A stretch of 43,920 bases of DNA from Marinomonas rhizomae (GCF_003315485.1 NZ_QNSE01000023.1:1-43920); one strand, 5' to 3'; positions 8,741 to 17,506 are shown, numbered from the stretch's first letter. Program-made: numbers and translations. Notes: generated from the letters alone by a model not told the origin.

Positions 8741-9211
8741 ATGAAGCTGTTTCGACTGACCCAGAAAAAATTCTCAGATGACCCATTCAGCCCTCTAGGC
8801 GCACGTCGGTTTGGTGGCCGCTGGAACACCAAAGGCACAGACGCTCTATACTTTTCTGAGTCTGAATCCTTGAGCACATTAGAAGTGTTTGTTCATGTGA
8901 ACAGCCATCCTAACATTATGAATCAATACAACTTATACTGTATTGAATTGCCAGATCATTTGATTGCTCGATTAGAAAAGGAAGACTTACCCACTCAATG
9001 GCGCGCCATTCCCTTTTCTGAAAGTACACAAGCCATTGGCGATGAGTTTCTCACTTTAGCCGACGATGAATTTGCCGCGTTACAAGTACCATCTGTGATT
9101 TCCCCTAGAGATTGCAACTATCTAGTTAACCCATATCATCCTGCTATGAAGGCTGTTTTAGCATCGGCCGTCAAACTCAATTTTGAGTTTGACCCTAGAA
9201 TTTTCAAATAG
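8741..9211 (+). CDS. RES-domain toxin (NAD+-consuming)
   Basis: 156 aa, a single RES domain. It has GARRFGGRWNTKG with Arg27, YFSESESLSTLEVFVH with Glu48, and VPSVISPRDCNYLVNPYHP with Ser118, corresponding to the R-E-S residues that name the family. Characterised members (MbcT, ParT and related toxins) deplete NAD+ by phosphorolysis or hydrolysis, or ADP-ribosylate a host enzyme; which applies here cannot be told. It follows the antitoxin gene with a two-base gap. Immediately after its stop begins a decayed piece of a regulator gene, which marks the edge of the cassette. Confidence 0.9.
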   Translation: MKLFRLTQKKFSDDPFSPLGARRFGGRWNTKGTDALYFSESESLSTLEVFVHVNSHPNIMNQYNLYCIELPDHLIARLEKEDLPTQWRAIPFSESTQAIGDEFLTLADDEFAALQVPSVISPRDCNYLVNPYHPAMKAVLASAVKLNFEFDPRIFK

Positions 9212-9420
9212 CGCCTTGTCGTGATAATCCAAATGGTTTCGCCGTCTTAGTGCGATTATCAGCCTTGTTCTGCAAGGCGATTTGAATCATTTTTATCTCC
9301 AACCTTTACCTCTTTCTTCTAGTGTCCCCTCAAAGGCCTCGATGTCTTTTTTGACACTGTCGAACAATTCATTCGACTAACCATAGAAGCACCATGGTCA
9401 GGCTGCCACTCAGTCAATAG
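9212..9420 (-). pseudogene. Decayed 3' end of an NtrC-type regulator gene (right copy)
   Basis: The minus strand translates in pieces as MIQIALQNKADNRTKTAK then PFGLSRQG, a degenerate version of [18 protein letters not shown] then KLGLSRQG in the intact regulator at 14049. Alignment with 14082-14300 runs through the Fis-type helix-turn-helix, the linker and the region around CCATGGTCA...CTGCCACTC. It begins directly at the RES gene stop and has no intact reading frame. Confidence 0.75.
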
Positions 9421-9449
9421 ATATTCTTTTTGAATGACTCAAATAACGA

Positions 9450-10670
9450 TTATTCAGGCGCATCAACTAACTTGTAGGGTAATACCAGCAAGATGGCCAA
9501 TACGGTCATGGCTAATGCGAGATATAGCACTCCAACGTACCCTATCATGCCAACAAATGCGGTTCCCACCGAGATAACCCCCATACTAAAAAAAAGATTA
9601 ATGCTGTACTGCATAGTATATTCTGACCCTGGTGAACCACTTTCCTGAGCAACACGATCCATCATAAAAGTCGCTAAGACCGTTGCGGCAGGGTTATAAC
9701 AAATAAAATACACACCAACCGCAATCGTAACGGACACACTGTCACTGACACCATTGACCAAGAAACCTATCGCGATGACACCGGGCAACTGAAACAGCGC
9801 CGCAAAGACCAAGGCTTTTCGACGCGTCACCTTCTTTATCAACCAACCCGCCAGTAATGCAGAGAGCACTCCTAAAGCAGAACCAGCCACATTGACGGAC
9901 CAGCCGATCTTTTCAAGCGTCCAACCTTGATCGACTAACATGGGAGTAATCAGGCTATACGCTAAACTGCTACCAATCGGATAGACCATCAAAATAGATA
10001 GCCAATACTTACCACCTGGACTTTTCCACAAGCGCTTTATTTGCCTTAAAACAACCCATCCTGTCTCATGTTTAATATCGCCACCGGATTCTGTGTAAAA
10101 CATCAGTTGAATCAGCGAAATGCTCGTTATCATCATCAAAATAATCAAACAACTATGCCAACCAATCCAGCTGTAGGCCACCAGCACAACACCCGCACCA
10201 AGCAGATCCCCTAACAAGCCACCTGATATCTGAATACCGTTACCAATGCCTCTATCTTGCCAACTCAACCGCCGACATGCTGTCGCATCAACGGCAATGT
10301 CTTGAGTGGCCGAGAACAAAGCCAATAACGAACACAAACCATATACCCACCAGAAATCCTTCAGCACATCAAAGAGCATTAATGATGCGAAGACTAAAAT
10401 CATGCCAGTTTGCATAAAAATCAACCAAGCTCGGTAATGACCCAATCGACCAAACGAGATACGATCAACCCAACTGGCCCATAGAAATTTAAATGGCCAC
10501 ACTAAACCTAGCGCATACACCATACTAAGCATTTCAAAAGACCCGCCCTTGGATCTCAAAATCGCCACTAAGGCGACAACCAAAAAGCCAATTCCCAATG
10601 ACTGGGTTGTATATAAACTGATAAACAAGCACCACTCGGACGCCTTCATCGGTTGTTGACGTTCTCTCAT
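9450..10670 (-). CDS. MFS siderophore permease, RhtX/FptX-like
   Basis: About 406 aa with roughly 12 membrane segments. The internal ATQDIAVDATACRRL motif is typical of the AmpG/RhtX/FptX branch of the major facilitator superfamily; these proteins import siderophores or muropeptides across the inner membrane as single-component permeases. Context (TonB receptor and PchR-like AraC activator next door) favours a ferric siderophore over a muropeptide. The start is uncertain: ATG 10670 is used here, while a TTG at 10694 and an ATG at 10649 are also in frame. A terminator hairpin separates it from the receptor gene, so expression may depend on read-through or its own promoter. Confidence 0.8.
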   Translation of the reverse strand: MRERQQPMKASEWCLFISLYTTQSLGIGFLVVALVAILRSKGGSFEMLSMVYALGLVWPFKFLWASWVDRISFGRLGHYRAWLIFMQTGMILVFASLMLFDVLKDFWWVYGLCSLLALFSATQDIAVDATACRRLSWQDRGIGNGIQISGGLLGDLLGAGVVLVAYSWIGWHSCLIILMMITSISLIQLMFYTESGGDIKHETGWVVLRQIKRLWKSPGGKYWLSILMVYPIGSSLAYSLITPMLVDQGWTLEKIGWSVNVAGSALGVLSALLAGWLIKKVTRRKALVFAALFQLPGVIAIGFLVNGVSDSVSVTIAVGVYFICYNPAATVLATFMMDRVAQESGSPGSEYTMQYSINLFFSMGVISVGTAFVGMIGYVGVLYLALAMTVLAILLVLPYKLVDAPE

Positions 10671-10728
10671 ATTAACTGCATACACAAGAACCAATACCTC
10701 GGCCTATATTTAAGCCCTATCCGCCACA

Positions 10729-10775
10729 CTAAAAATGCAGTGATCAACCACATTGATCACTGCCACCATTTTTTA
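10729..10775 (-). terminator. Terminator after the TonB receptor gene
   Basis: Perfect 10-bp stem with arms GCAGTGATCA (10737-10746) and TGATCACTGC (10754-10763), followed on the minus strand by ATTTTTAG. The plus side also has a T-run (10769-10774), so it could act in both directions. Confidence 0.75.
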
Positions 10776-10793
10776 TGACACTTTATTCAATCT

Positions 10794-12914
10794 CTACAAA
10801 TCGTAACGAACCCCTAAACCCAATGTTCTTCCTCTGCCTGGAGCACCATAAATCGCGGTTGCAGAGCCATAATATCCATACAAGTCATATTCTTCGTCTA
10901 ACAAATTATTGCCCCAGAAATAAAGCTCGGCATTTTCAATACTGACGCCAATATGCATATCGATTTTGTTATAAGCATTGAGATCAAAATGGTTTTGAGG
11001 ATCAGCCGAACGCACACCGGTATACTTCCAACCTAATCGAGTATTCAACATAGGGGCACTTAAACCTGATATTTGTAAGGGTCTCTTCCAAGAAACAGAT
11101 ACATTAGCTGACCAAGGCGACACATCAGGGACTTGATTACCTTTCTTCACATCACCACCACCAATCCCAACTAACTCACTCTGAATGGTCGCATCGATAT
11201 AGCTAACACCACCTTTAAGGGTGAGGTTATTTTTCAATGCTAATGTGGTGCTCAATTCAGCGCCTAAACTGCGAGTATCGGCATTGACGACACTCGAAAT
11301 AAAGGTCTGAGAATCATAGGAAAGAAGATGATTGTCTGTTACTTCATTATAAAAAACCGCACCGTTGACAGTATATCGTCTGTCCGCTGAGGCCTTCTTC
11401 ACGCCAAATTCGAATGAGTCGACTTTTGCCGCTTTATACGGTTCACTCTCGACTGATTGCGTTGCATAGTCATTGAAACCACCTGGGTTGTAACCACGAG
11501 CAAAAGACGCATAAAGCCGTGTTGTATTTGTTAACTCATACCCCAATGCCAGACGCCCAGTAAAAAAATGATCGTCTAGTTCTCGATGCTCTGTCGTGAC
11601 ATTACCACTGTTATAATAAGCGCCATCATATTCACGATCTTCCCATGAATACCTTAAACCAGAAGTCAGGTCCCAACGCTGCGCAACGGGAAACGTTACC
11701 TCGCCGTAAACGCCATATCGGTTTGTTTCAAAGTCCCTTTGACGTGCTCTACTCGTTCCAGAACTGTTATAAGGCGTATCATAAGAGCGATCCGATTGAG
11801 ACACACTGCCTCCAGTTACCCAAAAGACATCGGCACCAGGCAGTGAAGAAAGACGGACATCTTGAGTAAACACCTTTTCATGGCTTTCATCTGTTTGCCA
11901 GTATTCTTCTGACTGATCATTCAGTAACTTATTTAAGTATCGGTCATATGCGACAGGAGCGATATTGTACGAGTCCGTATAACTGGAAGAGGCGGTAAAT
12001 TGACTGTTGTCTAAGTTATGAGAAAGTTTTACTGAATAACGTTTTACTTCTTTTTCATCATCGTCATAAAGCCCAGGGGTCAGGCTAACCGAGGGATTAG
12101 ATGAATAGGGGCGAAGCACAAACATCTCTGCCATATTTTCAATGGTCTGCTGCTCAACCGATACAAGCACACTCGTACGCTCAGACTTTTCCCATAGCAA
12201 ACTCCCTCTGAATGCTTCATTTTCAGGGCTACTCATTGGGGCACCTGTTTGATCATTCGTCACCCAATGATCATAGCCTGATTTTCTAACGGCGAAACGA
12301 CCACTTAGGCTTTCCGTTAAAGCACCGCCAAATGCACCTTCCAGTAAGTGCTGATTATCATCGCCATATTCCGCACGAAAGTAACCATCTTGATATGAGG
12401 TTGGTTTACGACTGGCGATATTAATACCACCCGCTTCACCAAGCCCTCCAAATAATGTACCTTGAGGGCCTTTAAGAATTTCAACTCGCTCTACATCTAA
12501 GGTGCCTAAAGAAATATTTCGGCTTGAAATTGGGCTTCCATCTAACATAACGGCCACAGAGCTATCATCCATACTCATAGGATAAAGCGAGCCGATCCCT
12601 CGAATATAAATACTGGAAACATTCGCGCCACCTGATGTATTCAAGTTTACGCTTGGCTCACTTAATAAAACGTCTTCTAAATTCGTATAGCGCAGCTCTT
12701 CAATCGTATCTGAATCCATCACCTCTACGCTGAATGCCAAATCTTTAGCCTGCTCACCTTCCTGTCTGGCTGAAACATAAATCGGCTCCAGAACGTCTTC
12801 GCTAGTATCTAAATCCTTCTTGGCATAAGAAAAAGAACTTAATAATGCCAAAACCAAACTATTACTAAGAACAAATCCACCTTTACCTAAGCCTACAAGT
12901 CGTCTGTCACTCAT
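10794..12914 (-). CDS. TonB-dependent siderophore receptor
   Basis: 706 aa. An N-terminal signal peptide (about 1-31) is followed by a TonB-box-like EPIYVSA near residue 44 and a plug domain (about 55-170) with SVNLNTSGGANVSSIYIRGI and VEILKGPQGTLFGGLGEAGGINI. The remainder is a 22-strand barrel with repeated aromatic-flanked strands, ending in GLGVRYDL. Overall it resembles FyuA/pesticin-type receptors, but substrate specificity cannot be read from the sequence. It is divergent from the AraC-type activator across a 135-bp gap that carries a candidate Fur box. Confidence 0.92.
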   Translation of the reverse strand: MSDRRLVGLGKGGFVLSNSLVLALLSSFSYAKKDLDTSEDVLEPIYVSARQEGEQAKDLAFSVEVMDSDTIEELRYTNLEDVLLSEPSVNLNTSGGANVSSIYIRGIGSLYPMSMDDSSVAVMLDGSPISSRNISLGTLDVERVEILKGPQGTLFGGLGEAGGINIASRKPTSYQDGYFRAEYGDDNQHLLEGAFGGALTESLSGRFAVRKSGYDHWVTNDQTGAPMSSPENEAFRGSLLWEKSERTSVLVSVEQQTIENMAEMFVLRPYSSNPSVSLTPGLYDDDEKEVKRYSVKLSHNLDNSQFTASSSYTDSYNIAPVAYDRYLNKLLNDQSEEYWQTDESHEKVFTQDVRLSSLPGADVFWVTGGSVSQSDRSYDTPYNSSGTSRARQRDFETNRYGVYGEVTFPVAQRWDLTSGLRYSWEDREYDGAYYNSGNVTTEHRELDDHFFTGRLALGYELTNTTRLYASFARGYNPGGFNDYATQSVESEPYKAAKVDSFEFGVKKASADRRYTVNGAVFYNEVTDNHLLSYDSQTFISSVVNADTRSLGAELSTTLALKNNLTLKGGVSYIDATIQSELVGIGGGDVKKGNQVPDVSPWSANVSVSWKRPLQISGLSAPMLNTRLGWKYTGVRSADPQNHFDLNAYNKIDMHIGVSIENAELYFWGNNLLDEEYDLYGYYGSATAIYGAPGRGRTLGLGVRYDL

Positions 12915-12967
12915 TCACATATCCTCTTTAGATAAACCGCCCCTCCATGTCTACAGAGGATCTAAAT

Positions 12968-13013
12968 CAAATGATAATGAGTTGCATTTAATCTAATACC
13001 TGATTACAGTCAA
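12968..13013 (-). promoter_or_regulatory. Putative promoter and Fur box of the TonB receptor gene
   Basis: On the minus strand TTGACT (13008-13013) and TTAAAT (12986-12991) are 16 bp apart. Just downstream, overlapping the expected start, the plus strand reads AAATGATAATGAGTTGCATT (12969-12988), containing a perfect TGATAAT Fur half-site and a weaker second half. Iron repression would be expected for a siderophore receptor. Confidence 0.5.
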
Positions 13014-13049
13014 TTTTCACCTCCAATGAGTCAAATTAGGTTTAAGTGA

Positions 13050-14018
13050 ATGCTTTCCCATGAGTTCATCACAACAGAAAACCAACCAATTCTAGTCACA
13101 GAGCTGATTAAAACCTCCTCGTCCATTACTTGGTCGGGCAAGAATCACTGCCAAATAGCCATCCTAAAATTATTTGATGGTATTCAGCTGATGTATTGGT
13201 ACAGCCAATTCGCTCAGGAGCACGATATGCAGTTGGAGGACGACTCAGATAATATTTATTTTAGCTTTAACCTAAACTTAGACGGCATGGCTCAATGTCG
13301 ATTTAAGCAGTCAAATGACTATGCTGAATACGATGTCTTTCAAGGTTGCGGTGTCATTAGCTACCACCCGACACACAGGGGAAGTTACATACAAGAAGGA
13401 ATATTGGAAAATCTAACGCTCATTGTCGACAAGACAACACTGCCTGAACTGATTAGCAATCATGAGCAATTACTATCACAGCTAAGCACTCAAGAAGGCT
13501 ACATAGCGAATTTATACCTTCCAGAGCTATACGCTACGGCGAGACAACTTTACGATGAAATGGGAACCGCTGACTCCATTCGGAATCATTTATGGTTCCA
13601 AGGTAAGGGACTCGTATTCGCTAGCCTTTTCATGGACTGCCTGTCACCTCAATCCAATGTACATCGTATTTCTATGTCAGACCAATGCCGACTCTTCACC
13701 TTAAAAAACGATTTACTCGCCAATCTTAGTCACCCACCAACCATTGCCCAGCTTGCCAAAACGTATGGCTTTAGTGCGAGCACCCTAACCCGTAATTTTC
13801 GTAGAGTATTTGGATGCAGCATTCATGAAATGCTACAACGAGAGCGAATGGAAATAGCCCATCATAAACTTTTGCACTCCGAAGCAAATGTCACCCAAGT
13901 TGCAACAGAAATTGGCTACAGCAACATCAGCCATTTCTCTAATGCGTTTCGAAAACATTTTGGCCTACTACCGGGGCAAGTACGACGTGAACACCCAATT
14001 ACGAAGGCCGCGCCTTGA
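13050..14018 (+). CDS. AraC-family activator, PchR-like
   Basis: 322 aa. The N-terminal ligand-binding region has no recognised small-molecule motif. The C-terminal AraC DNA-binding domain (about 222-315) has two helix-turn-helices: PPTIAQLAKTYGFSASTLTR then FRRVFG, and ANVTQVATEIGYSNISHFS then FRKHFGLLPGQVRR. The layout matches PchR/YbtA activators, which bind a ferric siderophore and switch on the divergent receptor gene. The ATG has only a weak upstream AGG. Its last 34 bases occur again at 8139-8172. It converges on the NtrC-type regulator gene 31 bp away. Confidence 0.87.
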   Translation: MLSHEFITTENQPILVTELIKTSSSITWSGKNHCQIAILKLFDGIQLMYWYSQFAQEHDMQLEDDSDNIYFSFNLNLDGMAQCRFKQSNDYAEYDVFQGCGVISYHPTHRGSYIQEGILENLTLIVDKTTLPELISNHEQLLSQLSTQEGYIANLYLPELYATARQLYDEMGTADSIRNHLWFQGKGLVFASLFMDCLSPQSNVHRISMSDQCRLFTLKNDLLANLSHPPTIAQLAKTYGFSASTLTRNFRRVFGCSIHEMLQRERMEIAHHKLLHSEANVTQVATEIGYSNISHFSNAFRKHFGLLPGQVRREHPITKAAP

Positions 14019-14048
14019 GAATAAAAACACGGCCAATTTACAGAGTAT

Positions 14049-15416
14049 TCACACCCCATAGCGTTCTATTTTCTTGATCAAACCTTGTCGAGATAAGCCC
14101 AGTTTTTTCGCGGCTTGCGTGCGATTGTCAGCCGTCTTTTGCAAGGCTGCTTGAATCATTTGGATCTCTAGCGCCTGCACTCTTTCTTCCAATGTCCCTT
14201 CAAAGGATTCAATGTCGTCTTGGGTCTTGTTTGGAAATTCAGGCGTTTGAGGAAACAACAGCACAATGTCCTCCATGGTCAAACTGCCACTCGGGCAAAT
14301 CGACGCCACACTCTCAAGGGCATTTTTTAACTCTCTCACATTACCGGGCCATGTTTGGTGCCGAAACCATTGCAACGCCTCGCCACTCAGTTGCAAGTGT
14401 TTATCTTGAGACATTTGCAAGCGAGAGAGAAATGCTTGCAGTAACACGGGCACATCTTCCAAGCGCTCCGCCAACGCTTGCGTTTCAATATTGACGCCTT
14501 TGATTCGATAATATAGATCTTCTCGAAAGCTTCCTTCTTTCACTTTTTCCAGTAAGTCGGCGTTGGTCGCTGACACAACTCGAATGTCGATCTGCTTCTG
14601 CGTTCGCCCTCCTACGGGATAAAAGGTACCTTCCTGCAATACTCGCAGCAGCTTGACCTGCATTGGCAATGGCATCTCACCGATTTCATCAAGGAATAAG
14701 GTGCCACCATCGGCCAAACTCAATAACCCTTCTTTGTCTTTCTCAGCCCCTGTGAACGCGCCTTTCATATAACCAAACAACTCACTTTCCAGTAGCTCAG
14801 CTGGGATCGCGCCACAATGAACCGACACAAACGCTTGAGCGGCTCGGTGACTCAAGTCATGCAATGTCCGAGAAATGACTTCTTTCCCTGTCCCAGATGG
14901 CCCCGTCACTAGCACTCGAACATCAGTCGGCGCAATACGCTCGATCAGCGCCCTAATTTTTTGCGCCCCTATTGATTGCCCAATGTAAGCGGCGGCCCCT
15001 TCAATCTGCTGACGGTTTTCTTTCAGGTGGGCGACTTCTTTTTCTAAGGTGGTTTTGGTAATCGCTCGACGCACCACAACTGCCAACATATCTGGATCAA
15101 TCGGCTTGGCAATAAAGTCCCATGCGCCAAGTTCAATGGCTTTAAGCGCCAAATCCCGATCTGCGTGACCAGTTATAATGATTACTGGGCGGCCAGAAAA
15201 GTCACCCAGAGCCTCCAGGGTAACTTGCGGATCAAAATGCGGCGGCATAGACAAATCCAGCAGCACCAAGTCTGCATCAAACGACACTAATGCACTTCGG
15301 GCTTCATCTAAACCGCCCGCCGTTTTTACATGATAATCTTGGTTCGCCAACCAGCGACTAGCCAGTTCACGGAAAGCCGGTTCATCATCAACCAGTAATA
15401 TTTTATTTTGTGTCAT
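14049..15416 (-). CDS. NtrC-family sigma54-dependent response regulator
   Basis: 455 aa. A receiver domain (about 4-120) has the acidic pair D10/D11, phosphoacceptor D54 and K104. The AAA+ sigma54-activation domain (about 145-375) has Walker A GPSGTGKE (172-179), the sigma54-contact loop GAFTGA (219-224) and Walker B FLDEIGE. The C-terminal Fis-type helix-turn-helix (about 415-455) ends in [20 protein letters not shown]. An intact GAFTGA loop means it should activate sigma54 promoters. It overlaps the kinase gene by 14 bases, so the two form one operon. The likely target is the divergent oxidase operon beyond the kinase, which has a sigma54-type promoter and two palindromes. Confidence 0.95.
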   Translation of the reverse strand: MTQNKILLVDDEPAFRELASRWLANQDYHVKTAGGLDEARSALVSFDADLVLLDLSMPPHFDPQVTLEALGDFSGRPVIIITGHADRDLALKAIELGAWDFIAKPIDPDMLAVVVRRAITKTTLEKEVAHLKENRQQIEGAAAYIGQSIGAQKIRALIERIAPTDVRVLVTGPSGTGKEVISRTLHDLSHRAAQAFVSVHCGAIPAELLESELFGYMKGAFTGAEKDKEGLLSLADGGTLFLDEIGEMPLPMQVKLLRVLQEGTFYPVGGRTQKQIDIRVVSATNADLLEKVKEGSFREDLYYRIKGVNIETQALAERLEDVPVLLQAFLSRLQMSQDKHLQLSGEALQWFRHQTWPGNVRELKNALESVASICPSGSLTMEDIVLLFPQTPEFPNKTQDDIESFEGTLEERVQALEIQMIQAALQKTADNRTQAAKKLGLSRQGLIKKIERYGV

Positions 15417-17319
15417 GAAATTCTCTATTCGAAATCGCAGTGCCAGAAAAGTGGCAAGGTAAAATAAGCTCGAATGTCACCGGCCAAGTAGAATCAGAAC
15501 GATGTCTAATTTTTCCACCATGGGCATCCACAATACGACGCACAATAGCGAGCCCCAAGCCACTGCCGCCTGCCCGTTTGGTGACAAAGGGTTGAAATAA
15601 CGCCTCGCCTTGCAAACTTGAGTCGATGGCTGGCCCATTGTTATGCACTTGAATCACCATGTGTTGACCCTGTTCTTTGGCTTCAATAAATAATTTGCCA
15701 TTTGACCTATTGCGCAAAAAAGACACGGCGTTATCAATGAGATTAATAAACACCTGTTGCAACCGTTGTGGATCGGCATCCAGCTCCATTCTTTCATCGA
15801 TATCAAGCTCAAACGCCACGCCTTCTAACTGAGCCTGCGCCAGAATACTCGCCACCAATGGTCGCAATGGTGTAGAAACGATTTGCAATGACAAGCCTCC
15901 GGAATACACAAGCATATCACCTACCAAACGATCGGCGCGTTTAAGCTGAGTTTGAATATGCTGGCGAGTCTCAGCAGGTGTGTCATAGGCTGCCATAGAA
16001 ATAATATTTAGAGGATTGCGAAGCTCATGAGCCATCGCCGCAGACAAGCTACCCAGCTCAACTAAGTGCTGCTCGTCCATGCGTTTTCGTTCTGCCACCG
16101 CCAAGGCCAGCGACCTTTCAAGCAAACCGCAGCTGGTCGAAAACAAAGAGGCAAACACTTCCGCCGTCAAACGCATTCCAGGACTGGCGTCTTCCCAACC
16201 AATCAAAACAAAGTGCCAATCAGAATCTGATCGAGACACTCGTATTGCTAAGGCGTCATTTTGCTCTTTAACAGGATAAGTAGAACTATTTAGTTGAATT
16301 GCCACGTTACGTCTTATCTGAGATGAGAGTAAACGCTCACCAATGACGACCAATTGCGGCCAGTCTTGTGCTTCTTTTAATTGCGTTGACCATCTGTCCA
16401 AAACCGCTTCATTCAACGAGGCTCCGGGGTAAATAAGACGCGATACCAAGCGACTCAAAGGCTGATAAATAAGGGCAGCGACGACCAAGATAAACAAGGA
16501 ATACAACCAAAGCTGCCAACTGGGAACATTGGCTAACGCCTGTAAACCTATGCGCCCAGACACCACACTGATCACCGCAATAACACAGAGAATCACCAGC
16601 ATCATGGCAACCCAAAGCAAAGCCCGATTGGCAAACGCATTTACAGACAAAATTTGATAACGCACCACTGCGTAGACCAACAACAGCAAATAGGTCGGCA
16701 GCAGTAACATGGGATAAGGAAACCAACTAATACCAAAAGAAGGAAAGACAAAACTGGTCGCCAACAATAACCCCCAAGCCCCGACGCCAAACATGGCAAG
16801 AATGGAGCGTTTTTTATTGCCAGAATGTCGATACCAACCAAACAACAGTACGCCATGAGCCAAAATTCCGATCAACACCGTATAGGCAAGATTCCATGTC
16901 CCAGCCTCGGTAAAGATAAAAAAGGAGCGCGTATCTAGCGTACTGATGGCATCGCCTGCTCCGATCCACCAGCTTTGTAAAACCACCGCAAAACTGGTCA
17001 GATAAAACCAAGGTACTGCTTGGTATAAACGCTCTAACATCGGCTCTTTAACTGAGCCAGAATTCACAAAACGAATCGCAAAATGTAAGAAGAAGGTCGG
17101 CATCAAGGGGTTAGCTAAAATGATATGAATGCCAATTTGCTCATAGCCCTGAAACAAAACCACATGCCCGAAGCACCAAATCGCCATCATAATGGCAAAC
17201 CCAGCCAAGGCTTGTAGATCACTTTGTTTTCTTGCTCGCCACAATAGCCAAACAGCGACCAAAACGCCGCACACACTGGTCACCAGCATAGCAACTTCAA
17301 ACATCAACGAAAGCGTCAA
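15403..17319 (-). CDS. Membrane sensor histidine kinase partner of the NtrC-type regulator
   Basis: 638 aa. The N-terminal half (about 1-290) holds roughly nine to ten membrane segments, resembling 7TM-type histidine kinase sensor regions. A soluble GAF-like stretch (about 300-410) follows, then the dimerisation/phosphoacceptor helix with His431 in AMAHELRNPLN and an ATPase domain with NLIDNA and GGSGLGLAIVRR. With few periplasmic residues, sensing is probably within the membrane (respiratory quinone or redox state is a guess). The start is a TTG at 17319 with GAGG nine bases upstream; an ATG five codons later has no such site. Two palindromes lie just upstream. Confidence 0.9.
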   Translation of the reverse strand: MTLSLMFEVAMLVTSVCGVLVAVWLLWRARKQSDLQALAGFAIMMAIWCFGHVVLFQGYEQIGIHIILANPLMPTFFLHFAIRFVNSGSVKEPMLERLYQAVPWFYLTSFAVVLQSWWIGAGDAISTLDTRSFFIFTEAGTWNLAYTVLIGILAHGVLLFGWYRHSGNKKRSILAMFGVGAWGLLLATSFVFPSFGISWFPYPMLLLPTYLLLLVYAVVRYQILSVNAFANRALLWVAMMLVILCVIAVISVVSGRIGLQALANVPSWQLWLYSLFILVVAALIYQPLSRLVSRLIYPGASLNEAVLDRWSTQLKEAQDWPQLVVIGERLLSSQIRRNVAIQLNSSTYPVKEQNDALAIRVSRSDSDWHFVLIGWEDASPGMRLTAEVFASLFSTSCGLLERSLALAVAERKRMDEQHLVELGSLSAAMAHELRNPLNIISMAAYDTPAETRQHIQTQLKRADRLVGDMLVYSGGLSLQIVSTPLRPLVASILAQAQLEGVAFELDIDERMELDADPQRLQQVFINLIDNAVSFLRNRSNGKLFIEAKEQGQHMVIQVHNNGPAIDSSLQGEALFQPFVTKRAGGSGLGLAIVRRIVDAHGGKIRHRSDSTWPVTFELILPCHFSGTAISNREFHDTK

Positions 17320-17322
17320 AAC

Positions 17323-17340
17323 CGTAAACCTCGTTTACAC
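17323..17340. promoter_or_regulatory. Upstream palindrome 1 (candidate activator site)
   Basis: CGTAAACCTCGTTTACAC contains a perfect GTAAAC-N3-GTTTAC dyad. It is identical at 16 of 18 positions to the second element at 17357-17374, 34 bp away. It is centred about 127 bp upstream of the predicted sigma54 start of the oxidase operon and immediately upstream of the kinase gene. Confidence 0.65.
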
Positions 17341-17354
17341 CAAAAAGTGAGAAA

Positions 17355-17383
17355 ATCGTAAACCTTTTTTACACTTCAAGCAA
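17355..17383 (-). promoter_or_regulatory. Possible kinase/regulator operon promoter overlapping palindrome 2
   Basis: On the minus strand TTGCTT (17378-17383) and TACGAT (17355-17360) are 17 bp apart, upstream of the kinase gene. The spacer is occupied by palindrome 2, so a bound regulator could repress its own operon while activating the divergent one. Confidence 0.35.
17357..17374. promoter_or_regulatory. Upstream palindrome 2 (candidate activator site)
   Basis: CGTAAACCTTTTTTACAC is the second copy of the dyad at 17323-17340, with the central CG replaced by TT. It is centred about 93 bp upstream of the predicted sigma54 start, a usual distance for NtrC-type enhancer sites. Confidence 0.65.
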
Positions 17384-17431
17384 AGATATAAATTTTTCCT
17401 TTAAAATCAGATATATAAAAATCATAAATAG

Positions 17432-17448
17432 TTGGCCTATCCTTTGCT
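17432..17448 (+). promoter_or_regulatory. Putative sigma54 (-24/-12) promoter of the oxidase operon
   Basis: TTGGCCTATCCTTTGCT fits the sigma54 consensus YTGGC-N7-TTGCW, with the diagnostic GG (17434-17435) and GC (17446-17447) exactly 10 bases apart. Transcription should start near 17459. The gene encoding an NtrC-type activator with an intact GAFTGA loop is divergent next door. Confidence 0.7.
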
Positions 17449-17464
17449 CTACTAAAATCAACCT

Positions 17465-17478
17465 TTGATCTATATCAA
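17465..17478. promoter_or_regulatory. FNR/ANR box
   Basis: TTGATCTATATCAA is a perfect match to the FNR/ANR consensus TTGAT-N4-ATCAA. It lies at about +6 to +20 relative to the predicted sigma54 start, where binding should block transcription. ANR is known to repress cioAB in Pseudomonas aeruginosa at low oxygen. Confidence 0.8.
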
Positions 17479-17506
17479 ACTATTATCAACTTATAGGACA
17501 GGCATC

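Noticed and set aside
15403..15416. Fusion of kinase and regulator genes
   Set aside because: The 14-base overlap is out of frame, and both proteins have complete domains; this is ordinary translational coupling.
17323..17374. Palindromes read as TyrR boxes (TGTAAA-N6-TTTACA)
   Set aside because: The spacing is five rather than six, the outer base deviates, and there is no aromatic amino acid gene nearby; an NtrC-type target fits the context better.
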